This document shows positions 1 through 5,502 of a DNA stretch of 6,215 nucleotides, piece by piece. Every line of letters starts with the position of its first letter. Positions within the stretch are counted from its first letter, which is position 1. The position numbers were made by a program, and so were the translations under genes. Source of the DNA: DATIJJ01 sp964612855 (GTDB lineage Bacteria; Pseudomonadota; Gammaproteobacteria; DSM-16500). Where the stretch lies: assembly GCA_964612855.1 (NCBI GenBank), contig CAZTDR010000103.1, forward strand, positions 1 to 6,215. Reading direction: 5' to 3'. The notes below the pieces were generated by a model, which saw nothing but the letters and a program-made list of their open reading frames with translations, searched no databases and had not been told where the DNA came from.

Positions 1-201
1 ACGGGGTTCTACATCTTGAGTTTTTGTGAGTAAAATTAAAATTTGCGACACAGCCCTAAAGTCATGTTAAAGTGGCGCCATACTTGATACATAGAGGAAC
101 GATTATATTTATCATAGTAGTTTAACCATCCAGATAGAATTGAATTGAACCATACAGCAATTTTATCGATCGCTAGATCTATGCGATTACGCACATTACA
201 C

Positions 202-220
202 TAGTTATAACCATTAACTA
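202..220. promoter_or_regulatory. Possible operator dyad before the ankyrin gene
   Basis: The arms TAGTTA (202-207) and TAACTA (215-220) are perfect inverted repeats separated by 7 bases. The dyad lies 6 bases upstream of a TATAAT hexamer at 227-232 and about 70 bases upstream of the ankyrin start, where a repressor or activator site would be expected. In such AT-rich DNA a 6-base dyad can arise by chance, and no regulator family is recognised from it. Confidence 0.25.
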
Positions 221-280
221 TAAAATTATAATTGTTTAAGAAAACAATACCAAAGCTAATATTAACCAAATCAAATAAAC

Positions 281-284
281 GAGG
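281..284 (+). promoter_or_regulatory. Ribosome binding site fixing the ankyrin start
   Basis: GAGG lies 7 bases upstream of the ATG at 292. The in-frame TTG 60 bases upstream (232) has no purine-rich sequence before it, so the ATG is preferred and the extra 20 residues encoded from 232 are left out. Confidence 0.7.
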
Positions 285-291
285 TACACAA

Positions 292-1344
292 ATGCAGCAC
301 AATGATATGAGAGAGATAATAAAAGCGAAAGAAGAGGATTTTCTTAGATATGCACAGTATGGTTGCGCTGCAGATCTAGAAAACTTGTTTCAAAACGAAA
401 TTAGACAAGAGGTAAAGAAAGCTCTTTTCGACTTAGTCAATTATGCCTTATATAGTGCAGTTTTTCAGATAAATCTTGATACGATTTATTATTTGGTAGA
501 CGTACTGGGTGCTGATGTTAACTTCATAAGAGACGGTAATACAGTATTACATCATGCAGTTATAGGTCAAGTTGCTACACCTAACAACATCATTAGAAAT
601 AAGCGACACGGTACTAGAGAAGCTCGTAATGAGCTAGTCGAGCTTCTAATTACTAGAGGCGCAAAAACGGATGTAGCTAATAAAGAAAAAAAAGCATTTT
701 TTAAATTTGTGGAAGATCACTACAAGGAAATATGCTATAAAGTGATAAACTATGGAATGCAACCCCCTAAAATACCTGCTGGGCTCGAAAAACGTGACCC
801 TAGTGAATATCAATATCAGTTACGATATATACAAGCTAAAGAGATAATATCAACTCTTCTGAAGAACACTGAATTTGATGAAAGTCACTTCACAAAGATC
901 ATGCTAAGATTTGGTACTTATCAGTCTGAGCAGTGGATTAATCAGGTACTAAGCTTGAGAGATATCATCAGAAACGAAGATAAATATTTAAGACTTGAAT
1001 TAGGAGCTAAAGCACAAAATTCGTCAGAGGAAAAGAGAGAATCTAAGACTGACTCAACGAGTGACGCCCTTATTCAATTATCTAAATTGACAATACATAC
1101 ACAAAACCCTCAGCAAACAGCGTTAGAAGTGACGGATAAATCAGCTGCTACAAGTCAAATAACTCAGCCTTCGCCGGTAGTTGACACTCCTAAACCAAAA
1201 TTGACTGGCACCAATACTCTATTTCCGAAAACAGTAGAGGAGGAGCCAACCAAAACTGATACATCAACATCTCAACAAAGGGATTCGGGTAAAAAATACC
1301 CCAGATATAACCCATCATCAGTGTCATCTTTTAGTAAAAATTAA
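292..1344 (+). CDS. Ankyrin-repeat protein, candidate secreted effector
   Basis: A 350-residue protein. Residues 1-48 are charged and helical. Residues 50-80 form an ankyrin-like unit (ALYSAV...LVDVLGADVNFI). A second unit begins at 81 with GNTVLHHAV and ends near 130 with LVELLITRGAKTDVAN; about 20 basic residues (91-112) are inserted between its two helices. Residues 131-235 look helical without a recognised domain. Residues 240-350 are disordered and rich in Ser, Thr, Pro and Lys, with an acidic EEE patch at 316-318. There is no signal peptide or membrane segment. Ankyrin repeats bind other proteins; in intracellular bacteria such proteins are often type IV or type I secretion substrates that act in the host. 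The flexible tail with an acidic patch fits a Dot/Icm-type C-terminal signal, but that is inference. The gene stands alone, with a clear Shine-Dalgarno and a GC-rich hairpin element after the stop. Confidence 0.85.
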   Translation: MQHNDMREIIKAKEEDFLRYAQYGCAADLENLFQNEIRQEVKKALFDLVNYALYSAVFQINLDTIYYLVDVLGADVNFIRDGNTVLHHAVIGQVATPNNIIRNKRHGTREARNELVELLITRGAKTDVANKEKKAFFKFVEDHYKEICYKVINYGMQPPKIPAGLEKRDPSEYQYQLRYIQAKEIISTLLKNTEFDESHFTKIMLRFGTYQSEQWINQVLSLRDIIRNEDKYLRLELGAKAQNSSEEKRESKTDSTSDALIQLSKLTIHTQNPQQTALEVTDKSAATSQITQPSPVVDTPKPKLTGTNTLFPKTVEEEPTKTDTSTSQQRDSGKKYPRYNPSSVSSFSKN

Positions 1345-1374
1345 TAGAAAAAAATTGGGTAGGTACTAAATAAA

Positions 1375-1442
1375 TAGCCCGGGCGAAAGCCCGGGATTAT
1401 TCGTCGAATATTTTCCTGCTGAAATTATATCCCGGGCTACGT
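1375..1442. repeat. REP/BIME-like GC-rich repeat with GTAG motif
   Basis: CCCGGGC (1378-1384), a GAAA tetraloop and GCCCGGG (1389-1395) make a very stable hairpin. A third copy of the core lies at 1429-1439 and can pair instead with either arm: TAGCCCGGG (1375-1383) with CCCGGGCTA (1431-1439), or GCCCGGGAT (1389-1397) with ATCCCGGGC (1429-1437). Between them is a tight dyad, TATTCG-T-CGAATA (1398-1410). On the - strand the element starts with GTAG directly before CCCGGG, the tetranucleotide found 5' of REP hairpins that are recognised by TnpA-REP (RAYT) proteins. Its GC content contrasts sharply with the AT-rich surroundings. Lying 31 bases after the ankyrin stop, the first hairpin could also end that transcript, although no T-tract follows it. 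Confidence 0.6.
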
Positions 1443-1468
1443 TGATAATCTCTGTAAATTTCTATCCT

Positions 1469-2002
1469 TCAAAATGTATTTTTGGATCTGTCAAATGTGG
1501 CACGCGGAATATCCACACCGATCCGCTTGAGTATCGTTTCTTGCCGATGCAGGGGGAGATGATCCTGAAACTTTGATACTAACACGTGGCTTAATAAGCC
1601 GCTGGCTGCGATACTGCGAGGAATTGGCGCTAAAGGTTGTTTGGCTAACTGCACAGTCGACTGGCATGCCTTACAAGCATATTTTTTGCGAACATGCTCG
1701 ATGACGTAAATTTTGGCTGGGATGATCTCAAGCTGTTCGCATTTTTCGTCTTTAATATGCGTTAATTCACAGCCGCAAGAGCAGGTTTTTTCTTCTTCTG
1801 CCAAATCGTAAACCCTGGGTACGCGCACTAATTCGGCAGGCAATGCTTTTCGGCCGGCATTGTTTTTGCGTGTATAAAAAGCAACGGTAATTTCTTCTTC
1901 TTGGTTAAGGATTTTTTCCTCTGATTTAGGCAGCTGTGCTTCATCAAATAAAGATGCTTGGTTCACATTCATTTTTTCAGATTTGGCAGCGAACTGGCGC
2001 AA
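1469..2002 (-). pseudogene. IS66-family transposase (TnpC) remnant, N-terminal part
   Basis: This frame encodes about 177 residues of an IS66 transposase, roughly one third of the usual 500 or so. Near the start is QFAAKSEK, matching the conserved QFG-SEK stretch of the family. A zinc-finger region follows, with cysteines at residues 74, 76, 78, 110 and 113 (CSCGC and CKAC). Then comes the characteristic run PIPRSIAASGLL, LVSKFQDHLPLHRQE, and RIGVDIPRATF. The homology stops there, and none of the DDE catalytic core remains. The N-terminal coiled-coil region is also missing: the open frame begins at 2053 after a TAA stop, the first codon used here is a TTG, and no ribosome site is seen. IS66 accessory genes (tnpA, tnpB) and terminal repeats are absent. 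The copy is dead and cut at both ends. Confidence 0.85.
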
Positions 2003-2130
2003 TTGATACGCCAGTGAGCTGCAAACAGCTAATGAGCGCCAAAGAAAACAAAGTTACGTGCTATAAAATATTTAAATAACAGCATGGAAAGCGATCACAA
2101 ATCCACGAAATCTAAATCACGCTATCGCCA

Positions 2131-2569
2131 ATGGTACCAGTCATTCAGAACTGCACAAACACTCTTGATGGTTTAACATCCGCTTACTCACAACCGAGTT
2201 GCTCCCCAACACGCGCAACCATTATGAACGGGACAATATCCTTTGCATCATGGCATTTTATCACCGCCTATGTATGGACAACCAGGCGGCCTCGCAGGCG
2301 AAATTACATTAGCAAAATTATTATCTCAACTCGGATATACGACACAAGCAATTGGTAAATGGCACATGGGAGAAAATGAAGGCTCTCAACCGCAAAATGT
2401 AGGATTTGATGATTTTCGCGGATTTCTTTCCGTTTCAGATATGTATACCGAGTGGCGAGATGCGCATTACAATCCTGAGATTGCATTAAGCCCTTCAAGG
2501 ACATTCATGATTGAAGAAACCCCTTTTAATAAAGATGAAGTTTCTGCAGTGAAAGGTGGTCAAATTGAT
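2131..2569 (+). pseudogene. Arylsulfatase fragment, frameshifted and 3'-truncated
   Basis: Two adjoining frames together give the N-terminal third of a type I sulfatase (alkaline phosphatase superfamily; hydrolyses sulfate esters). The first frame carries AYSQPSCSPTRATIMNG with the C-x-P-x-R signature at 2200-2214; its cysteine (2200-2202) would be converted to formylglycine. The reading then jumps one frame within GGG at 2230-2232: removing one G restores NGQYPLHHGILSPPMYGQPGG. The second frame continues with GKWHMG (catalytic Lys and His), QPQNVGFDDF and SVSDMYTEWRD, all typical of bacterial arylsulfatases. Homology ends at about 2564-2569, where the sequence passes into an FGE gene lying on the other strand. 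The upstream metal-binding Asp-Asp segment is not seen, and TLDGLTSAY appears to have lost several codons relative to the family. The start at 2131 is only the first ATG of the frame. Inactive. Confidence 0.85.
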
Positions 2570-2978
2570 GCTGCCAATTTGCGCCATTGGTCCACTGCCA
2601 CCACATAGCGGGATTATTGAGATCAATGAGATGATTTGGGGGTATGAACACAAGTGAGCCGGGGGCTAATTTTTCGGCAGGGGGTTTCGGTGTATTAGGC
2701 GGCAATTGCAATTTCAAATTATCCCAATTTAAGGGTTTTTCTGCGGTGGTGAGATAGTTTGTTTTTTTGACAAACAAAGCAAATTGTTCGTTGCTCACAT
2801 CTGTTTCATCCATATAAAAACCATGAATGGTGATAAGATGCTGTGGCTTTTCATCTGGCTTTGCTTCTGAATCATGCTCCTGTGCACCCATTAGAAATGT
2901 TTGCGCAGGAATCCATACCATGTTAGGAATTTTTTTATGATCACTTAAAGAAGCAAGAATGGCGAATTGCTTTGACAT
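2526..2978 (-). pseudogene. Formylglycine-generating enzyme (FGE/SUMF1-type) fragment
   Basis: FGE oxidises the active-site cysteine of sulfatases to formylglycine. From the ATG at 2978 this frame encodes 150 residues, against about 280-330 for a full enzyme. Clear family features are MVWIPAQTFLMG (20-31), DEKPQHLITIHGFYMDETDVSNEQFALFV (42-70), TAEKPLNWDNLKLQLPP, LAPGSLVFIPP (104-114) and WWQWTNGANWQH (126-137). The homology breaks exactly after GANWQH (codon at 2568-2570). The last 13 residues are antisense to the sulfatase fragment and mean nothing. The C-terminal half, with the paired active-site cysteines, is missing, so it cannot work. The frame is open upstream to a TTG at 3041; that extension contains IVGCAC, which could be the end of a lipoprotein signal, but no good start or ribosome site is visible there. 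Confidence 0.85.
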
Positions 2979-3088
2979 TTTTTCGCACGCACAACCGACT
3001 ATTTTTTGGGGCTTAGGGTAAAAAAAAATAATAACTACCAAAAAGTGTAATACTAATTAAAATTAAAAAAATAAGTTTTTTTATTATA

Positions 3089-3268
3089 ATAGTCCTTCAG
3101 ATAATTATTTTGGATTTTAACACGCCATCTTACTGCCATCTCAAGGTGTTTTTCAATCACAAAAACTTGAAATAGCCCTGCTATTCCTGCGTTTTTGTTC
3201 AATCAAAACACCTTGATCTGACAATAATCTGGCATGTTAAAATCCAAAATAATTATCTGAAGGACTAT
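3089..3268. mobile_element. 180-bp fold-back element (MITE-like), 34-bp perfect inverted repeats
   Basis: The left arm 3089-3122 and right arm 3235-3268 are perfect reverse complements over 34 bases, starting ATAGTCCTTCAG at the left end. Symmetry continues inwards in register with scattered mismatches, including a 12-base match (3141-3152 with 3205-3216). It ends in a central hairpin, AATAGC-CCT-GCTATT (3171-3185), so the whole element can fold into one long hairpin. There is no coding capacity. If the ends are taken as GTCC...GGAC (3092-3265), a TA lies on each side, as expected for the TA target duplication of IS630/Tc1-mariner elements; because TA is itself palindromic this is suggestive only. 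The element sits between the FGE fragment and the 3' end of the outer-membrane gene, whose stop is 7 bases away, and may act as its terminator. Confidence 0.85.
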
Positions 3269-3274
3269 AGAATC

Positions 3275-4066
3275 TCATTTATCATAAAATTGCATGTTTA
3301 ATCCTGCAAAAATTTGCGCTAATGGTTGGCCTGGTCCATGATGGGAAACAGCAAATTGAGGTTCAATAAAAATATTGTAAACTGTCTTGCCCACCTTAAA
3401 CACTTTTCCTATACCTAAACTGAGCGGAATCACGTCAGTGTGACTAATAAAATTGGCTGTCCAAATCGGCGCACTTCTTAAATAATAACCTTTTCCAAGT
3501 TGAAAAAATGCAAAAGGTTGCAAAGCAGCTATGCTCGTATGTTGCCTATCTTGATTGCCCGCAAAATCGGCTTGATAAGTTAAAAGGCCGCCAAATTGAA
3601 AAATAGCAGAGGTCGAATTAAAATAAATAACAGCTAATCCGCCTTGCCATTTTCCGGCTCCTACACTACTCGGACTTGCCGTTGGCACAACCAATAATGG
3701 GCCTGCACCTATGTTGACATTCGGATTACCCGTATCAAATAAATAAGTAGCAAAAATATTAAAATCACTCACACCAGTTTGTCTTGCGCCATTTGCTGAC
3801 ACTGGAAACATTTGGAATGGCAAAGAAGCCCTAATTAAAAATTTATCGATTGGTTGCGCATAGCGTAACCAAGCTGTATCGCCTGTCGTGTCAAAATTAG
3901 AGATAGAAGGATAATAGTAATTTTGTATGTTGAATGCTTTTAAATTAGCTAAAGGATTATTAGCTTGTGCGAGAGCAGCAGACATATCTGTAGAGTCTGC
4001 GGCAAATACACTTTTTACAAATAAAAATAACACTGTGGTCAACAGACTTTTTATTTTTAATCGCAT
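3275..4066 (-). CDS. Outer-membrane beta-barrel-like protein (neuromedin U / MetA-type annotation group)
   Basis: A 263-residue protein. Residues 1-22 are a classic signal peptide (basic start, hydrophobic core, VFA before Ala-Asp), so it is exported. The mature part has alternating hydrophobic and aromatic strands typical of an outer-membrane barrel: FLIRASLPFQ, GVSDFNIFATYLF, NIGAGPLLVVPTA, GAGKWQGGLAVIYF, LQPFAFFQLGKGYYLRSAPIW and VFKVGKTVYNIFIEPQFAV. The C-terminal segment is IFAGLNMQFYDK. The motif set recalls gammaproteobacterial proteins often labelled neuromedin U or grouped with the phenol-degradation MetA-type barrels; the name is from memory and no substrate can be given. The ATG at 4066 is preferred over the frame's open extension upstream because the signal peptide starts there and GGGA lies about 10 bases before it. 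Its start overlaps the end of the small gene upstream, which suggests translational coupling. Confidence 0.8.
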   Translation of the reverse strand: MRLKIKSLLTTVLFLFVKSVFAADSTDMSAALAQANNPLANLKAFNIQNYYYPSISNFDTTGDTAWLRYAQPIDKFLIRASLPFQMFPVSANGARQTGVSDFNIFATYLFDTGNPNVNIGAGPLLVVPTASPSSVGAGKWQGGLAVIYFNSTSAIFQFGGLLTYQADFAGNQDRQHTSIAALQPFAFFQLGKGYYLRSAPIWTANFISHTDVIPLSLGIGKVFKVGKTVYNIFIEPQFAVSHHGPGQPLAQIFAGLNMQFYDK

Positions 4067-4212
4067 AAAGTATTTCCCAGACTTATGCGGGTTATATCTG
4101 TAATGATAACGCCAGTATCGACAATGAGGCAAGATGCCTGTACGAATGTCGTCAATCCAAAATATAAAAAACCGCTTATTATTAATCCAAACTTAAAGAA
4201 TAATGACCTCAT
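4057..4212 (-). CDS. Small secreted peptide, overlaps outer-membrane gene start
   Basis: A 51-residue ORF. Residues 1-26 form a signal peptide (MRSLFFKF start, a hydrophobic stretch, and VQA before Ser-Cys), leaving a mature peptide of about 25 residues with two cysteines (SCLIVDTG...NTLCD). A strong Shine-Dalgarno, AAGGAAGGA, lies 8 bases before the ATG, and a sigma70-type promoter sits just upstream, so it is likely translated. The in-frame codons upstream of 4212 (to 4251) overlap the promoter and are not used here. Its last 10 bases overlap the ATG of the barrel protein downstream. The cysteine at position 28 is not in a proper lipobox (QAS before it). No family is recognised. It may be a real small periplasmic partner, a leader peptide setting expression of the barrel gene, or a truncated relic. 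Confidence 0.5.
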   Translation of the reverse strand: MRSLFFKFGLIISGFLYFGLTTFVQASCLIVDTGVIITDITRISLGNTLCD

Positions 4213-4220
4213 GTCAAAAA

Positions 4221-4229
4221 TCCTTCCTT
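4221..4229 (-). promoter_or_regulatory. Strong ribosome binding site of the 51-residue peptide
   Basis: On the - strand this reads AAGGAAGGA, 8 bases before the ATG at 4212. It is the best Shine-Dalgarno in the window. It places the start at 4212 rather than at the more upstream ATG at 4251, which lies inside the -10 box. Confidence 0.65.
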
Positions 4230-4246
4230 GATAGAAAAGCATACTA

Positions 4247-4275
4247 AGCATAACGCCTTATAATTTAGATGTAAA
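4247..4275 (-). promoter_or_regulatory. Sigma70-type promoter of the peptide/outer-membrane operon
   Basis: On the - strand, TTTACA (4270-4275) is followed after 17 bases by TATGCT (4247-4252). Spacing is ideal and both boxes are close to consensus. Transcription would begin near 4240, giving a short leader before the strong ribosome site. Nothing operator-like is obvious in it. Confidence 0.6.
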
Positions 4276-4306
4276 TTTTACTTTTCTCCTTTTATTGAAT
4301 CCTGTC

Positions 4307-4597
4307 ATGAGCATCTTTGAAAAAAAGAGTGTGCATTATTTTATGGCATCGCTTTTACTAAAGTATTATTTGCAAGCTAATACGCAAATAAAATATAAAG
4401 CGTTACTTCATGCTATTCCCACTCCTTTTTCGCTCATTCAAAGAATCGACATAGCGCTCGCGTCGTTAAATCCGGGCGAACAAGCCGCAGCGAAAGAATC
4501 TTTTAGTTACAACATAGCGACTGGCGAAGAAGACGTGACATCGCATAAAAATGAATTCAAACGTGGGAATGAGGCCAAAATTGGCCTAATTTATTGA
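4307..4597 (+). CDS. Unrecognised 96-residue ORF, possibly a gene remnant
   Basis: From the ATG at 4307 it encodes 96 residues. Residues 1-60 look helical (SVHYFMASLLLKYYLQANTQIKYKALL, FSLIQRIDIALASL) and the second half is polar (EQAAAKESF, ATGEEDVTSHKNEFKRGN). There is no signal peptide or membrane anchor and I recognise no family. No ribosome binding site precedes the start; the upstream bases are pyrimidine-rich. The end runs through a hairpin (4572-4587) and stops directly before the DUF2490 fragment, which lies in another frame. It may be a cytoplasmic protein that has lost its own end, or a remnant. It is transcribed, if at all, divergently from the peptide/outer-membrane operon. Confidence 0.4.
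   Translation: MSIFEKKSVHYFMASLLLKYYLQANTQIKYKALLHAIPTPFSLIQRIDIALASLNPGEQAAAKESFSYNIATGEEDVTSHKNEFKRGNEAKIGLIY
4572..4587 (+). terminator. Weak terminator-like hairpin
   Basis: AGGCCA and TGGCCT pair around an AAAT loop (7 pairs if the loop shrinks to two bases), followed by AATTTATT. The T-run is interrupted, so termination would be weak. The hairpin lies within the last codons of the + strand ORF, which is unusual for an intact gene and supports the idea that its original stop was lost. Confidence 0.3.
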
Positions 4598-4855
4598 CAA
4601 TTATTCAGTTGGACCATTTCAGAATTAAAAATAAAAAATAAATATGTGCCTTTTTTATCAGAAGAATTATTTTTAAACGTAAACAAAGCCAACTGGAGCA
4701 ATCAAAAATCGGTCAAGCTAAATCGATGTATATTAGGTGTCAGTTTTACTTGCGCAGAAAATTATACTTGTCAAGTCGCTTACCTTAATCAGTACGTAGT
4801 ACGCTCTGCAAGTAACTCTATTAATCATATTTTATTTTTTAGTTTTATTATTTAA
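4598..4855 (+). pseudogene. C-terminal remnant of a DUF2490-type outer-membrane protein
   Basis: The frame opens right after a TGA at 4595-4597 and gives 85 residues ending at TAA 4853-4855. The stretch VPFLSEELFLNVNKANW, then KLNRCILGVSF and CQVAYLNQYVV, then NSINHILFFSFI, matches from memory the C-terminal strands of DUF2490 proteins: a conserved Glu-Glu strand, an N-R-x-x-x-G turn, a Y-L-N-Q-Y strand and a closing N-H-x-L strand ending in Phe. Full members are about 220-250 residues with a signal peptide; here the signal peptide and about two thirds of the barrel are missing. The only start-like codon is a GTG at 4646 without a ribosome site. It is read as a relic. Confidence 0.6.
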
Positions 4856-4871
4856 AAAGACGCTTTTGTCT
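4854..4871 (-). terminator. Possible terminator of the secreted-protein operon
   Basis: Read on the - strand, AGAC-AAAAGC-GTCT is followed directly by a run of T, 28 bases after the stop of the gene ending at 4899. The stem is only 4 pairs, so it is weak. A second small dyad, GCTAGA/TCTAGC (4880-4885 and 4898-4903), overlaps that stop codon and may assist. Confidence 0.3.
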
Positions 4872-4898
4872 ACTATGACGCTAGAGAAAGTGTCACGT

Positions 4899-5471
4899 CT
4901 AGCCTGAACCCGGATGCTTAGCTGAATTTGTCATAGTAATCAAAAAATCTCGTGTTTTAGGATACGATGCTTTATTTACCGACCAGCTAATCATATAAGC
5001 CGTTTTCTTCTCTACCCATTGCATAGTAGCCGGAACAAAATCGCCCATCGCATGGGCTGGCGTAAAGTAAGCTGTCAAACCATCTGCTAGCATAACCGGT
5101 GTGGTGATCATTTTATTTTCTCTATTTCTCATCATCTCTATTTTATCGGTTTTGCGAGCAGCAATGATTCCGATGTTACAGTATTTAACGCCATGGCAGC
5201 TGGACGATGAATCAATATATATCATGTATTCAAAACCGTATTGCTGGGCATGTTCATCAACACTTGCAAAAAGTTTCTCCCCTTTGGTGGGCCTCGGGAT
5301 AAAAGTAGGAAATGCGACTGTAATTTTCGACATTTTATTAGCTTGATTAATTGCCTGATCATAATTAACGATATAATCATTTGCGCTTACCATGCCATTA
5401 ACAACTTCGTTTTCAGCGAATACCGAAGTTGTAACAAATAGAACAATAAATAATGAATGTAATAATTTCAC
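4899..5471 (-). CDS. Secreted protein of unknown function with a two-cysteine motif
   Basis: A 190-residue protein. Residues 1-19 are a signal peptide (MKLLHSLFIVLF..., VFA before Glu-Asn), so it should be periplasmic or secreted. The mature part has SSSSCHGVKYCNIG (88-101), whose Cys92 and Cys98 could form a disulfide, and VMLADGLTAYFTP (126-138), then MQWVEKKTAYMISW (150-163). This order (C-x5-C; V-x-L-x-x-G...YF-x-P; W...Y-x-I) recalls a small uncharacterised family of exported bacterial proteins; I cannot name it or give a function. It starts at GTG with GGAGAG four bases before it. It lies 31 bases downstream of the coiled-coil gene on the same strand, so the two are probably one operon. 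The frame is intact and ends in a normal polar tail. Confidence 0.8.
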   Translation of the reverse strand: MKLLHSLFIVLFVTTSVFAENEVVNGMVSANDYIVNYDQAINQANKMSKITVAFPTFIPRPTKGEKLFASVDEHAQQYGFEYMIYIDSSSSCHGVKYCNIGIIAARKTDKIEMMRNRENKMITTPVMLADGLTAYFTPAHAMGDFVPATMQWVEKKTAYMISWSVNKASYPKTRDFLITMTNSAKHPGSG

Positions 5472-5475
5472 TTTT

Positions 5476-5481
5476 CTCTCC
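5476..5481 (-). promoter_or_regulatory. Ribosome binding site supporting a GTG start
   Basis: On the - strand GGAGAG precedes GTG (5469-5471) by 4 bases. The signal peptide begins exactly at this codon, so the GTG is taken as the true start although it is not ATG. Confidence 0.7.
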
Positions 5482-5502
5482 GAGTAATGAAAATTTGTAA
5501 AT

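Larger units (their letters stand above)
1..291. other. Non-coding leader upstream of the ankyrin gene
   Basis: No convincing gene lies in this stretch; all frames are broken by stops. Bases 1-56 could be the outer end of an insertion sequence: read on the - strand, 43-56 gives GGCTGTGTCGCAAA, which resembles the GGCACTGTTGCAAA ends of IS6/IS26-type elements. That comparison is from memory and weak. Bases 169-187 form a near-palindrome (ATCGC, an 8-base palindrome TAGATCTA, one extra T, GCGAT). AT-rich sequence at 219-232 (including TATAAT at 227-232) may hold the promoter of the ankyrin gene, but no good -35 box is placed at 16-18 bases from it. Confidence 0.4.

Noticed and set aside
232..291. 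TTG-started 20-residue extension of the ankyrin protein
   Set aside because: No ribosome site before the TTG, and it overlaps a TATAAT box; the ATG at 292 has GAGG at good spacing.
2003..2130. Small hairpin AGCTG-CAAA-CAGCT (2017-2030) and the gap between the IS66 and sulfatase relics
   Set aside because: The stem is only 5 pairs with no T-run; nothing else is supported in this gap.
2084..2176. 30-codon ATG ORF (MESDHKSTKSKSR...) just before the sulfatase fragment
   Set aside because: No ribosome site, no recognisable similarity, and it runs into the sulfatase remnant in a different frame; probably chance.
2304..2504. 66-codon ORF on the - strand
   Set aside because: Lies entirely antisense to the clear sulfatase homology at 2243-2566; a shadow.
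3089..3268. CRISPR repeat, tRNA or structured regulatory RNA as explanation of the palindrome
   Set aside because: There is one inverted pair, not direct repeats with spacers, and no cloverleaf or known riboswitch core. Terminal perfect repeats fit a transposable element better.
4067..4132. 22-residue N-terminal extension of the outer-membrane protein
   Set aside because: It would bury the signal peptide behind a charged and aromatic stretch, and it overlaps the small peptide gene; the start at 4066 fits better.
5101..5441. Two + strand ORFs (5101-5346 and 5241-5441)
   Set aside because: Both are antisense to the intact signal-peptide protein at 4899-5471, without ribosome sites or family features.
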